Source of the DNA: Mytilus californianus
Lineage: Eukaryota > Mollusca > Bivalvia > Mytilida > Mytilidae
DNA length: 64,000 bases
NCBI RefSeq assembly: GCF_021869535.1
Contig: NW_026262690.1
Coordinates: 9,907,501 to 9,971,500 of the forward strand
Direction: 5' to 3'
Shown: positions 11,901 to 26,900 of the stretch, piece after piece
How positions within the stretch are numbered: position 1 is the stretch's first letter
Layout: the number at the start of each line of letters is the position of its first letter
Translations under genes and position numbers: made by a program
Notes under the pieces: model-generated
The model's database searches: none
What the model was told of the DNA's origin: nothing
Seen by the model: only the letters and a program-made list of their open reading frames with translations

Positions 11901-14900
11901 TCTCTAGACAAAGAGTGTAATCATACTCTTCACTAACAAATAAATTGGAGTCTGGTCCATGATCTTTTTGAACTTGATTATATCTTCTCATCGCATCAAG
12001 TGGATGGAACATATCTTTTTCAAAAATAATAATGGGAATACATTCTCGAAATAGGTCACATTTGGAGTAATTCAGATGTAATATGAAATTAAAAAAAATT
12101 ATCTAAGTTTATATCTTGGATTAAAGGTTTGTCCGGCCAAGCAATTTGTACTGCTTGAGGAGGTTCAAAGATCGGAGAAAACAGAAAAAGCTTGATTAAA
12201 TGCACGCTGCAACATTGCGTCAATAAATGGAGAAAAAAACTTCATAACTTGATAACTTGAATTATAAATCATTCAGAATATGAGATTTATTAGGTAATCT
12301 CTTAATCTAACATTATTTTTAAAACTTTTTTATTATACATATACACTTTTAGCGTGCACAAATGGTAGTTATGTCTAATTCCTGCTAAGTGTAATTTGAT
12401 TCTAGCATATGCTTTCATTAGACAATTCTTACAATATGTTACAAAATAGGTTAAGCAATCTTTGTCTGTTATTGGCATGCTATTTATATGATACATAGCT
12501 ATACAATTTAAAAACAGTGAAAGCCAGAATATAAGCCTTTCTAGTACTTATGCTTAATGGAGCCATCCACAGTACCTCATCTTACTTATTTAGGCTAGGT
12601 GTAAGTTCCTTTCCGCTTGCTCATTAAAATCATTATGCTAGAAATTGTTGATCAAAATTAGGTAATTATTTCCACAACCTTAAGTTATCACATATAAACA
12701 AAGTTCACCTTTTCTGCCCTGTTTTACCCCCAAATTACACAGGCAGTAACGATAGTGTACCGTAAAAGAAATGCTATACACATTTTTTGTATTCAATATT
12801 TCCCTGTGAAAATCACCTGGCATTTAAAATAATTCATGTTCTTACACGGAAATGTCTTGATTATACAAATGAGATTTATCTTCTTAGTTATAACATATTA
12901 TTTCATCATGCTGTATTCATTGTAATAGTGCTCTGAAATATGGGCCATTGCCAATTATTGTAATTGTGTTTATGTCAATAAGATATTTGTATTTGGTTTA
13001 TTATTAAATTCCCATTATCCCTACGTACCCTTCCTTGGATCTCTATATATTTCACAGACAAAAAGTGCGATTATTATCTTTGTGAGAAGTCTTGGTAACC
13101 TTTTTGTCTGAGGTAATTTTTCTAATCGCCATCTTGTATTCAATTAAACAATTACACACTTTTAAGCCAAAAACAAAAATGTTAATTGCATAGTTATCTA
13201 AACCAATTTGGGTGTGTTTTTCCGCGAAACATTTTGTGCGAACATAAATTTTGTTACAATTTCTATTTAATGTTTTTAAAAAGGAGGCCAAAGGATAACC
13301 ATTGGCGATACCCGGGGTTAAAGTCTGTGTTCGCGCCAGCAACCGTCTTGAGAAAATATGAACATACGAGTTCATATATTGGTGTAGAGATGCATCTTTG
13401 AAAGACCGCAAATGCGTCATCATATAAGGGTCACATGTTTTATATTTTGGCTTTGTGTGTTCTTCATGCATTGTTTTCAGAAAAACCTGGCATGGGATAT
13501 TAATGTTTTTAACATTTAGTGACCTACACTATGACTTTTTGTATGAATGCATTTTATGGAAAATAACCGCGTCCAATAAAACGAGGTTCATTGTGACATT
13601 TATTTTATTCTTTATTGGCTTTAATAGCATTTCGTTCGAGTTCTGAACTTGGATACTACGTGACCTAAAGTATTTTTGGTAGGCGAAAAGATGTATTTAT
13701 GGGTACATGAACTGGTTATCAGCTCCCTCTGAAGAACAGTTTAATCTTCAATAGATTATTTGATTTTTCAAATTTGAGAATAACTTATTAATGAGCCTAT
13801 TGCATTAATCCTGAAATAGATTAAACAAATTATGGGTGGGAAAATAAATTCTCTACAAACGCTATATGCAGAATTGAAATTTTCGTTTCTTTGCATTTTT
13901 AAATTTGTTGTTGGCAAAACAAAAAAATGTTTTATTTATCAAAATTGTCAGTGTATTTCCTTAGAACTCGGTTAACAAAACGGATATGGTATAAACAACT
14001 CCGACATTATAGAAATCACCAAACACACTTTCGAAAAAACACGAATGAAAGGATCAATGCTTTTATTACTTTTAAAATGAACAAATATTAATTCTAATAC
14101 TGTGATTTGTTACACTAGAAAGAATCTGATGCCAAAAACATCAGACTGTTTACTTTGATAATAAGATCGAATTTGAAATTTAATCAAATATGTTGAAAAA
14201 CAATGAGATAGCAAACACCACAATCCTTTCGATAAATCAATTTCAAGTTCTATTCTTTGAAATAAAAATAATATTATATAATCATCGATTAACTAATACA
14301 TAACTATTGAAATATTTACTGTCATAATAAAAAGAACTTATCTTGTCCATTAAAATGTAAAATAAACAAAGACTTGTCAACAGTTTTGTTAAGTATACTC
14401 TACACAAGTTACCAGATAACACCAAATGAAATATACACCGAAGCTTCCAAAATTAAGATTAATAGCTGTAAGTCATCAATATAAATTCGTTCAAGGTTTA
14501 TAGAGGTTTTTAATTTGTGAACTATCAATATAGGAGGCACATATCATAGAACCCCCATAAGATAAATTGAGGCTTAAGTTGTAAACAAAATTTTAAATCT
14601 CATAAATTGATTAAGAAGACACAAATCAAGACAGTATACACAAACTGAGGAAATCACATGAACTCCAAAAAGAAGAGAGAGTACGTGCATCGACAAATAT
14701 AACACCATTATTCTTAAGCCTTGAACTGTAATGTAACTTATAGAAAGACTATTAATCATACTGTTTACCGCAGAAGAATTAACACGTTAAACATTAAACA
14801 TATATGCTGCATATTTAAGGAAAAGTCAATTTTAACATACACTATATCCAAGCAAAAACTGAAGACTCTATTGCCTATCAACAAACGTGTGTACCTATAT

Positions 14901-17900
14901 TCCCGAAGACCGTAAATTCAAGTATATATACTTTTGATGAGTTATTAACTTCCCTAGAAACATAACTGATCAAGATTGTTAATAAAACAATTTTGTCTGT
15001 ACCAAATTTTTCACTATGACACCTCTTTTCCTCGATTGTGACATCACCAAATGCCGCCTTTTTCCTCGCTTGTGACATCACCAAATGCCACTTATTACCG
15101 AGCCTTTTCTTGTCATGAGCATAGGCCAGATGTTTCAATTAGAAAATGAACCGATTTCTCCGGCGAAGCACCTGAAGGAGTCCAACTCCGTTTTTTCTGT
15201 GGAATTCTTACATGCTCAATCTAGTATTTTTTAAATGTTCATCAGTCATGTTTCCTCCATAGTGTTGTCTGTTTTTCGACTTATATTTTTGTCCCACTTT
15301 GGAATTTTCTATCCATTCTTATTCGATAAGTCATTCATAAATTGTATTTTTATTTCAATAATTATCTTGAGAACATACTGTATCAACTACTCGATAAGAC
15401 AGTCAGGTGGTAGTTTTATAAAATGAAGGGATTGCCACTGAAAGGTTACTTGACATTAGATCAACATCACGGCAATAACTACCTTGTTCCTTATCTTTTT
15501 TTTGCGTGATGAATGTTTACTTAACAAATCTCTTACAGGGATAAAAAAAAAGTGAACATATTAAAAGGTAACAATAGTCTAAAGATGTTCAAAACTCGAA
15601 AAACCATTTTCAAAAAACCCGACATTGTTCTTATTTCAAAAAAACAAACCCAATGGTTGGTGTTATTAAGATCATTGGCTGTATAACAAGCACATTATCG
15701 ATCTGATGAGTTTACTGATTTTTATAGTTTGTTCTTATGTTGTGCTGTTACACCACTGTCCCAAGTTAGGTTGGGCGCACGCAAACATGTTTTAACCCGC
15801 CACATTGTATATGTGCCTGTCCCAAGTCGGAAGCCTGAAATTGAGTAGTTGTCGTTTGTTGTGGTTTATCATATTTGTTTTTCAGTTATCGTTTTGTGAA
15901 AATTGCTCTTATGTCTTGCTGTTGAATCACTGTCTCTGATTAGGGTAGGGTTGGCATCTGCTAACATGTTTAACCCCGCCATATTCCGTATGTGCCTCTT
16001 CATAGTCAGGAGCCTGCATTTCAGTGGTTGTCATTTGTTTATGTATATCATCATTTTTCGTTTATGTTTTTTACATAAAGTAGGCCGTTAGTTTTTCTCG
16101 TTTGATTTATTTTACATTTGTCATTTCGGGACCTTTTTATAGATTTCTATGCGGTATGGGATTTGCTCATTGTTGAGGGCTGTAGGTCTTATTTTAACAT
16201 TTATATGTCGCAGCGTTTATCTCTTTTTAAGTATTAAACCCTGTCTCATTTTCATCTTGATCAGTGTAGTTAATTTGAGACAGCAGTAGTTCAAATATCA
16301 TAATCGATTAAGAAGATACAAAGCAGGGTAACAAAACTAGCACTGAATGAATCGCATTAACTCCAGAAGGAGAGAGACTGGATGTGTTGACAGTGTAAGC
16401 TTCTCATGTTTTGCACGAATCACCCGGCATGCAAATAACCACTTAGTCAAAATTTCACAATCGGGAATATGATACTATCGGTCAATTTACAGATCAGTTG
16501 CCCATTTTGGTATTTAGAACTTTAAGACTGCAGAAATCTTAAATAAAAATAAAGATGAAAAATAAATAGTAGAATCATTCTAGTCTTGTATATAAATACA
16601 ATACAAATTGACTCTTGTAAACAATCATTGCACTATGGATCAGCAATATTTATTTTGATATTACCTTTTAAGATAAGTCTATCTGTTCAGAAATGTTTTT
16701 TTAAACACTTTTTTGTGCTTAATGGATCGGGTGTATTCCGACATCTTGCATTGTAAAATAGCAGATGACAATCGGTCTACATCGTTATGGAAATATACAA
16801 ATTTTTATTGAAGAATGCTATTTATTAATAAGACTTTTCAACTGAATGCAGATAATTATGTACTCTCTGTTAGAACGACTGTTTTTACAAAAAGTTTGAT
16901 TAAATTTTTTTGCAACTCATTTTTGGTACTCAGATAATATTATCTTGTACAAAAAGGTACAGTGAATTACCTATTTTGTTTTGTAGTAAGAAAACAAAAC
17001 AAGGTCATTTCCAATGTCCAAAGGCGCATTAAAAGAGCCTTCTTATAATATTTTATTATAAAAGTCTTTCGTTTAGTTTTCTTTCTATTCACACAAAATT
17101 TGTTTGTTCAAGTATACGCTTTATACAATCTGACAATATTGCACATGTTGTAGCTTGACAAAAACACTTTTTACTATATTGTTGAATAAGGCATATCATA
17201 CACTACATTTTGACAAAGTATTGAAATAGTTTTATAGTGTAGTCTCCCCATCTACCCTAATGATATTACCATAAAAAACAGAATGCTTTCAAAGTGTCAT
17301 TTCATATTGATTACCTGCAAGTAAAATCATACTTCCACAAACACCTTTATTGGAAATAACATTCTACCAATTTGTGATATCTCTATCTTTATTGTGGAAG
17401 TTTATTAGTAATATGAATATAACGTTTAATGAATTCAAAGACACCAGGCATATCGTATCTGTATGTAATGCCTGATCAATCATTTTTTTTACGAAAGTTT
17501 TATCTTCGTTTGTTTTATTTCATCGTCTGGTTTACAGAACGTCAACAGAACTTTAATTGCATAAACGCATTTAGATGAAACAAATATGTTATGCATTATC
17601 TTCTTAAATTACACTCAGAGATGTAGATTGACTATGAATTATAAATGAAATGACATTGTTAAATTGTCGAAAACTCCCCAGATAAAAAAAATGCATTATT
17701 CAAAACTGGAGCGAGGTATTTACCCCCTGTAAAAGCTTACCATGAGACTTTTTACGTTTAGTGGTTGTACTTTTGGCAAGTTATTTTTTTTTGTGGAATT
17801 TTGTTTTTTTTAAATTCTTCTCAAACCATTATGTTTAAACCTTACAAAATATTTCATAAACAGATATTTTACATCAAATGACCATAACAATGATATTTCA

Positions 17901-20900
17901 TTCCAACAAAAAGTGTTGGCTACTGGGCTGGTGATACTCTCGGGGACGAAAAGTTCACCAGCAGTGGTATCGACCCAGTGGTTGTAAAAAGTCATCGAAG
18001 ATAACAGGCATTTGATTTGGAACGCTAGACGCGCGTTCCGTCCACATTAGACCCTTCAGTGACGGTCGAATATAAACAAAAATGCTACAATAACTATTCC
18101 AATATACCCCAAATCGATTCTGGTTTCCCTATATCTAGTTTATAAATGTAACTCCTTCAAAACTTTGCCTTGTAATAAACACTACTATGGAACCGTAAGG
18201 AGTGAACCGATATCATTACCCAACTGTTGGAGTTGTAGTTGATATGGACATCATTGTTATGTGGAAAGGTTAAGGATGTCAAGATAGTTATCGGACAACA
18301 ACTGTTAAGCAACTGAACAAGAAGCAGACAACGATATCTAAATATTTTGTTGTACATACTAAAAAGGTACTAGTTTGGTTCAAATTTATGTCAAATTCGT
18401 AAACTGGCAATTCCAGGAAGAACAAATGTTTCAAATTGCAGTCGTCATGCAAAAGCTATTCAAAGTTTTCTCTTTAACACATTTTTACCGTAATTTAAGT
18501 AGCTGGTAAACTTATATTATATTAAAGATATAAGTAACAGTCAAGTCCTTAATATTCTGTGGATTCATTTGTGTTCGGGGCTACCCATTTTCGTAGAATG
18601 AGGAAATATTTTATTTTCGCGGATATTTGATTTTGTGTTTTTGCCAATGTTTGCATTAAACCTTATCCTAAAATTGGGATATCACCAATAATAATCAAAA
18701 AGTAAAATATATAAAAAAAAAAAAAAAAAAAAAAACGAACTCGAAGGAAAATTCAAAACGGAAAGTCCCTTATCAAATGGCAAAATCAAAAGCTCAAACA
18801 CATCAAACGAATGGAAAACAACTGTCATATTCCTGACTTGGTATAGGCATTTCTTATTTCCATATGTAGAAAATGGTGTATTAAACCTGGTTGTATAGCT
18901 AGCTAAACCTCCCACTTGTATGACAGTCGTATAAAATTCCATTATATTGACATCAATGTGTGAACAAAACAAACATAAAAGGTAAAAATGTCAAATATAG
19001 GGGTACAGCAATCAACAGTGTGTTATTATCTTAATCAATACAAAAACAAACAAATATGTCAACAAAGAAAAACAAAATGGCATATAGACAAAGCGCATAA
19101 GCAAAAATGAAAGACAAGAATACAAAAAATGTATAAGTACCGAGCCACACCAAGGGGATATTTCCAAAAATGGACTAAACAGTAAAGGTAATAATTTACA
19201 AAGACAAAATAAGAACACTATAACACGTTATTAAGATGATAAACAACGTCAGTACCTAAAATCTATACTTCAAGATCATCATGTATTATTTGCGAAGTAG
19301 ATACGGAATATTTATCAATAAAGTCTTGGTATCTTCCAATGAACTTTTTTAGAAACAGGACGAGATGTTTTTTGACACAACCTTGGCTCATCAACTTTCT
19401 GCTCAGACACTGGTGACGTTTTATAAAGTCTGAGTAGCAGCTGCAAGCTCTTGAATACCGAATGAGTTGGGAAATGTATATCCCATATGCAGGTGAAGTT
19501 GGTATATTGCTTCTAAGGTGGGGCAAATTGATAATTTCAAAATTAAAATCGTCCCGTTTGTCATAGATTCAGGTACTGAGATGACCGCTTATGTCAAATT
19601 CGAGGTATAAGTCTAAAAATGAGGCAGAGGAAGCCATGTCTGTTGTTTCTTTAATTTCTAGTTCTGAAGGATATATTAATGGAACCCAATCAGAAAAGTT
19701 TCTGCGGACAGGATTTTTGTCAATGTAATGGACAATTCCTTCGTAGAACATGCAGATGAGCCGGCAATGTACCGGTGTTTGTACGGAATTTTGTGAAGCT
19801 TAGGTATCCAATACAAACAAGGTAAGTCCTCAGATTTGCTGTTCAATGTAATGTTCATTGAAGACATGAAGGACTTATGATTCGCCAATATCTCATCCTT
19901 GTCAAATGATAGGTTTTTGTATGTGGGATTACATGAGTGCTCATTTATTCCTAATTCTTTTACAAGACACTCGCAGTAGTACGATTTACATACAAAGACA
20001 GTTTTATTTGAAGCTTTGTCCGCAGCAATAACAACATATTTATCGTGAGGAGATGACAGATATTTCACAGCTTCTTCGTCTCTCAAAAACGGACTTTGGT
20101 CGATCATTCACACAGTTTTTCAACTTATGAATTCGACGTTTTATCAGATACCTGATTGTTTTGACCCATTCTGACAAAGTTTCCAGTTCAACTTCTTTTC
20201 GTTTAGCTCATGCTCTGGTGTAGTCCTCAATGGAACCCATCATTTTTTTGAAGTTATGGTTCCAATTGATGTGTTGAGGTTCTCTAAACTTAGTACCATG
20301 AGATATCACCTTTCGGAGATGTTCATGTTGAATTATGTTTAGATCCCCAGTAATAACATGGCCAGAGGGGCTGTAAATATAAGGCGAGTGGGAACAGTCA
20401 CATGTCAGAGGGTTATTTAAGGTATTGTTCCAAATCAAGGTCCTGCAATGCTTTCTCATAGTTAAATACTTTAGGTGTAATGGTTTTGATGTAACTGTAG
20501 GATACAATAGGAACAGACTGATTTTGAAAATAAAGTGGAATTTTAGATGTTACCTCCTTGTGATGAAGATCGTTGCTGATGTTGATTGCATCAATTCCTG
20601 TATTAGAAAACTGAATTGGAAGGAACTTCCTCTTTTCATCAGGTAAAGGTTCGGATCTTACTGATTTAAAAAGACGGAAAAGAACTACATCGCAAATTAT
20701 ACTGACCAGTCTGTTTATTGGTGAAAATGTATTTATGCATCCCTTGTCAAGTGCATAATCTCTCAAACATTTTAGAAAATTAACACGCAGTGAAAAAAGA
20801 ATAGTTCTAATGTAATGTAACCCTAGCGGATGATGAAGATATTAAAGAAGGTCATCAAAGCTCCCATAGGGCGATCTAGATTTGCAAGACTTTTTTACAT

Positions 20901-23900
20901 TGGGACGATGGTAATGTTTTTGCCCATGACTAAGCTGGTGTCTTAAAGTAGTATTATTAATAAGCTCATTACATTTACATCACTGCAGGCTGGACAAATT
21001 TCCTACTCCTTTAGTGTTATCATTGAAACCATATGGCATTGCAGTACCTTGTTCCCTTATCCAGAAATTTTCTCTATCTTTGCGGAAAGGAGTATTTAGT
21101 ATATGGCTATTGGTGTGGTGATAAATTTTCTCGATGATGCGTACTTTCATAGATTAAGAAGGATCATGGTCCGGTTGATTAAAGTGGTTATAAAGAACCC
21201 TGAAATGCGGATCTTTATTATCAGACCGTTGTTGATTCATCCTTTGATTCAAACTACAGTATCCGACAATTTGGTTATAGATAGATACAGTATTACCATC
21301 ATAATATCACTCCCTTTACCACCAACAATAACAATGACGCTATACTCAAGCTTGCTGTCATTGAAGGTTGCAAGTTTATTGAGCCTGAAAACAATTATAA
21401 ATTGTAAATCATCGTCTTTGATCTCTTCAGAGAAATAACCGATGACTAGAAACCAATAAAACACCAACACGTCATGCTTCTGATAAGAGAAAGGTCAATA
21501 TTATATTTAATTTTTAATTACACTAATTAAAAGTTATTCCTGCTTTACTTTTGTAGATTTATTTAAAAGATTGATTTGTCGAATTTTAAAATTCAATTAC
21601 ATATGTAAATACATATGGATTTACTTTGATTATGGATTTATTTGATATAAAATAAAACGTTTATCGTTACAGCATCTGAATAAAACAAACCTTGAAAATA
21701 TAAAATTGAGATACAACAGAGGTTCTTCTCATCATTCCTGATAGTTACAAGCATGATACAGTTTAACGAATTCTACTTATTTTGAACATCTAAGTTTCCG
21801 AACCATTAATTCCGAAAATTCGATGCAAATAAATCATGACTGTGTTGATATAGTTACACTACTTTATTGTACATCTCAAAATATTTCTGTGCGGGTAAAT
21901 TGTAAAAGGAAAACAATATTAACGGAAATATTTACTAATAATAACACTAAAGTATAAATGAATAAAATTGAGAATGGAAACGGGGAATGTGTCAAAGAGA
22001 CAACAACCCGATCAAAGAGGCTAAAACAGCCCAAGGCCACCAATGGGTCTTCAACACAGCGAGAAAATCCCGTACCTGGAGCCGGGCTTAAGCTGGCCCC
22101 GGTCCCAAAACAAAAATATGTACTAGTTCAGTGAAAATGGACGTCACACTAAACTCCGAAACATATAAATGACTACCAAAGGCAAGAGCAAAAATGCGGT
22201 AGGGTTAAACATGTTTTGTGGGATCTCAACCCTCCTTCTACACCTCTAGCCAATGAAGAATAAAAAAACACACAGCAATACGGACAGTAAAACTCAGTTT
22301 AAAAGAAGTCCGAGTCCGATGTTAGAATAGATAATAGAAGAAACTAAGCAAAATGACAATGATCAACATAAATTAACAAAGGACTACTAGCAGTTACTGA
22401 CATGCCATCTCCAGTCTTCAATTAAAATGATTGAAAGCTTATGTCTTCATCATATGGAAGTCAACCACAATCCCTCCCGTTAGGTGTTTAGTATCATACC
22501 ATTATGAAATATACGAGAAAAACATAACCCGTATCATGCCAACAACTGGTTTTAGAAGAAATGTGTTTATTTCCGATTAAAGACCATATGAGTGAATCAA
22601 TATTAATTCCAAAAATGCCAGCTTTAATTACCTGATAACAGTATCGTAACTATATCCCTTCTGAATAGGTTTGTTTAAAGGTTTGATTAGCTTTTGAGGT
22701 GATTGACGACATTTTTGTGCTTTGTATAGAATACTATCATAAAAGATTGGATGTAAAATACCTGAACATATTTATATTTACGAATGCTGTCCTTGTAACG
22801 ATGAAAAAATTTAGTATATGTTTTGACAAGTTTGTGATATCGAAAACTCTAGTGTAATATTTTTCAGTAATACAGCGATTTCTTTTGTTAAAATCAAATG
22901 CGTTGTTACAAACACGAGCGAAACGAACAAGTTGAGATATAAAAACACCATAAGATTATGACAAGGGAATAGTTAACAATAGGAAATGAAAACCATCTCT
23001 TTATAGTGTTCAAGTTTTTTGTGTGATATGTGCAGCAAGTAAAAACATAACTTGATTACAGTACTTAGCAAATTAGTTTGCAGAGCTACTTATTTTTTTT
23101 TTTATAAATGAAAGGAAAAAGCCGTTTTTATTTTTTTCATCAATAAAACTATATTTACCTAAGCATTTTTGTGAACTAATAACTAAAAAGCGTACTTATG
23201 AAGAAAGTGCCAAGAATAAAAATCCAAACTTTTGAGTTTATGGCCCTGCAACACGATATCCTACAATACGAAGTGCAATATATCATATGTCCTGCAATAT
23301 AATGATAATGATAATGCTTTGTATGACTAATAGGGAATAAATACAATACTTATTTAATACAGGCACTATTTTTCGTGTGACATCATTCAGAATTGCCTTG
23401 TGTTCGTGTCTTTCATTTTAAATTGTGAATAACGGGCAAAGTTTACTGGTTAGAACATATTTTTGAATTCCTAGAACAGACGGGTTCATTATAAATATAA
23501 GGGTATCGTCCATACCATGAACAAATTCAAACGTGCAATAGTTTTACGCTTTGCTTTAAGTCATGCGAGGGAACAGTAACGCGTTACTCTAATCTACATG
23601 AACTATCTGGTAGAAGTTGTTCTAGGGTACGCGAACCAACTGCAACGAGTTGTTCTAAGGTACGCGAACAAACTGCAACACGTTTTTCTTGCAAACGTGT
23701 CAACAATTACATTTCGGCCCTTCATAGTAAACAACGTTTTGCACAGCGATATATATTCATTTTATACAATATAGAAAAACTGTAAAACAATCAAATCTAG
23801 TTTACTCTTTTGTCATTTAAATTAGCAAGCGGCTACAAAAATGTTGGTAAAACGGGACTTTGTATTTTTAACTATACTATAAAATAACTAAACAAATGCA

Positions 23901-26900
23901 TGTCCCCGCAAACAAAGTTCAGATGATAGATTGAAATCAGCCTGTCGGTAAATTCGTCAGTCTGTTAAACTTACATTTGAGTCATTTGTTCAAAATTTGT
24001 AGGTCCTTTTTGGTCAAGTAACTCTTCACCTGTTTTAGCTCGTATATCCTTGGCGTTTAAAATAGTTGTTTTATGGCTTATGAAGGTATATCTAGAAAAA
24101 GCTTTTTGGACGCATGAAATTCATAAAGGGTTATTATCATTTACATACAAAACAGGTTTGTATCCAATTAGTATTTCTGGATTCATCCAAGCACTTCCTT
24201 GAACGCATGCAATTTCAAACTATTTCTGTCTTTCTGAGAATGAATCAAAATAGAATACCATAGCCCACTCCCCATCAAATAACGTGGATACTATAGGAAA
24301 TAAAAAAGGTTGCTAATTTGATAGTATACAAGGAATATTTTAATGTAAAATATATATCACAAACGTACACAAAGAGAGCACAAAGTCGTAATGTACCTGT
24401 AACAGGAAAAAAACGGTCATCAATTGGTCATAGTACGATTTCCAATACTGTGTGAATCAACAAGATTTAATACTTTTTGTTAACAATAATCTACACATTA
24501 ATGTGATAGAATTTAGCTCGTTCAAAAAGTTTTATGAAACGTTTTGCATTATTAATTATATTTCACATAATTTCCCTTTAGACTATATGTGCTGAAAGTT
24601 AAACTGTTTGTTAAATATAAAAATAAGAAGATGAGGTATGATTGCCAATGTGATAACTATCCACCAAAGTTCAAATGATGTGGATGTAAGCAATTAAAGG
24701 CAATCGTATGGCCTTCAACAATGAGAAGAACCTATATTGTATAGTCCGCTATAAAAGGCCCCGACATGAAAAATATGAAACAATTCAATTGAGAAAACTA
24801 ACGACCTAATTTATAACAAAACAATTTACGAAAATCAAATATGACAGACATGAACCAACGACAACCACTGAACTACAGGCTCTTGACTTGGTACAGGCAC
24901 ATAAAGAAGTTTTCTGGTACTAGTATTTCAGTCTAATAAATGGGGGAAAGTATTGTTCAGCCTGAAACCTTGAAAGAATATTAAAGATGAAATATTGTAC
25001 AGTAAACCCAAACAGACAACAACAAACGATTACTTATGTTTTAACAAACGGTAGTTTGAATTTTAATCTGGGTAAATAATAAATAGACAAATAATTACCT
25101 TACACAAGTCATTACGTCAATAGAAAGGCCTATCGTTCTGATACTCCAAATGGGTATATAAGAGATGCAATCACTCCATTAAATGTGGGTTATTTATTGA
25201 TAGGAAATCATCTATATAACTGAAAGTGAAATTAAAGATCAAGACTCATATCAAAGCAAAGGTTGGTGTTCAAATCGGGACTTGAAAACCGATCCAGCAA
25301 GAATGACGATAAAGTTTGATACCAATACAATTTGTACGTCATATGTCTCTGTGATGAACTCTATCAAATTTTAATATAAGGAGATGTGGTATGATTTTTT
25401 TATACTTATTGGGCCTTTTAAGTTTTTTATTCGGGCGTCACTGATGAGTGTTTTGTAGTCGAAAAGCGCATCTTGAGTACAAAATTTTAATCCTGGTATC
25501 TATGCTGAGTTCATATCGCCAATTAGATAACTATCAACCATAGTTCAAATGACGTGGATATAAGAATTATAGGTCACATAAAAAAAACCTATACAGTTCA
25601 ATCATTTATAAAAGGCCTCGACTTGAAAATTGCGGAACAATTCAAAGGAGAATACTAACGGCCTAATTTATAACATTTCAATTTACGAAATACAAATATG
25701 GGGCTAAAAATGATGATCATTGCTCGATCCTCATCTAAACTGTGAAAGAAGTGTAAGAGCACAATATCATAACAAAGTAAAAATTAGTTGCAAATGGTAT
25801 GTTTTAAACATAATGCTTGGTATAAAAAGAATGACTAACGTTTTTCAGTACCGAATCTATCTGGAAGGTAAAAAAAAACTTGCAACAATCTGACGGAGTA
25901 ATAATTTCATATTTTTGTGTAATGCAAAAATCATCCAACGTTAAAAATTATGGCCTAATAGTAGTTTATCATTTAGATCAGTCCAATACCGAAGAACAGG
26001 ATATTGGACATGAACACTACCGGTACTAGTGGTATATTCATATTATTTCAATATATACTACTCGGTCAGATACATGAAACGCCTGTGAACACACCATTAG
26101 AAAGGCATAAACTGAACTGTCAAAACCATTCAATATGAACCTTTATTGATGTGCTGTGGCCTCTCTGTACGCTCAATCAATGCGTAATGTATAAACTGGA
26201 AATCAAATAATAAAAATCATATCAATACTGAAACTGGGGGTGCGTTACGGATGTTGATTTCGTATATTCTGCTTTTAATGCAAACAAAAACATTTATACC
26301 TATATTTGTATTCAATTTTTATAACAAATGGGATATAATATCCTAATATTACGATGATGTATATAGAACCCGTAAATTATAATACGATCAACATCAACTC
26401 ATTGATCCTTTGAATACACTTATTCTGAAATGTTATCAATTTAACACCGTAGTAAAAGTTGTTTATATTGTTTTATCGGTACTAACATTGGTTTTGTTTT
26501 TAATAATTTGATATAACTAATTATGTTTTGTATACAGTTCTGAAAGCAATAAGTCCTACATGTTGTCGATACTATGTAATTATGTTCTGGTTTTGCAAAT
26601 GTAATGATTTAGTCTGGGAAAACATCATTTATTCATTAGTTGCAACTGGGTTTCAACTAGTTATCAATAACTGCAAGTATAATTTGTCTTTTGTCTTTAT
26701 GTTAGTTCGTACCAATCTGATGAGAAGGGTCCTTTCTAACTTATGTTCACAGTTTGTTCTTTCTTATATTCTGCAATACTACTATCCCAGGTAAGAGGGA
26801 GGGTTCAGCTCTCTACAACCTCATTAATGTATCTGTCACATTTTAGGAGCATGTAATACGGTAGTTGTTGTATGTTCCTGTCTGTCATATTCTTTTTTCG

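Larger units (their letters stand above)
18690..21290 (-). mobile_element. Family A Penelope-like (Naiad-type) retroelement, longest copy
   Basis: A 2.6-kb minus-strand element. In its own direction it has a GIY-YIG-like endonuclease remnant (21290-20850), the N-terminal region and start of RT (20830-19700), a deletion of the RT palm, the C-terminal RT region ending at TAG 19263-19265, and a 570-bp 3' tail (19262-18690) ending next to an A-run on the plus strand (about 18714-18735). The endonuclease-before-RT order is the permuted layout reported for Naiad/Chlamys Penelope-like elements; classical Penelope has it after RT. It is inactive. Confidence 0.8.

Noticed and set aside
13052..13471. 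139-codon minus-strand frame as a gene
   Set aside because: No family resemblance, no regulatory context, and a GC-richer repeat-like core. Kept only as a low-confidence open frame.
20425..20646. 73-codon plus-strand frame
   Set aside because: Antisense shadow of the Family A RT pseudogene.
26528..26794. 88-codon frame as a receptor exon in the giant intron
   Set aside because: It runs into a Family B tail, lacks splice sites in a fitting phase, and is not needed because exons 3 and 4 join directly.
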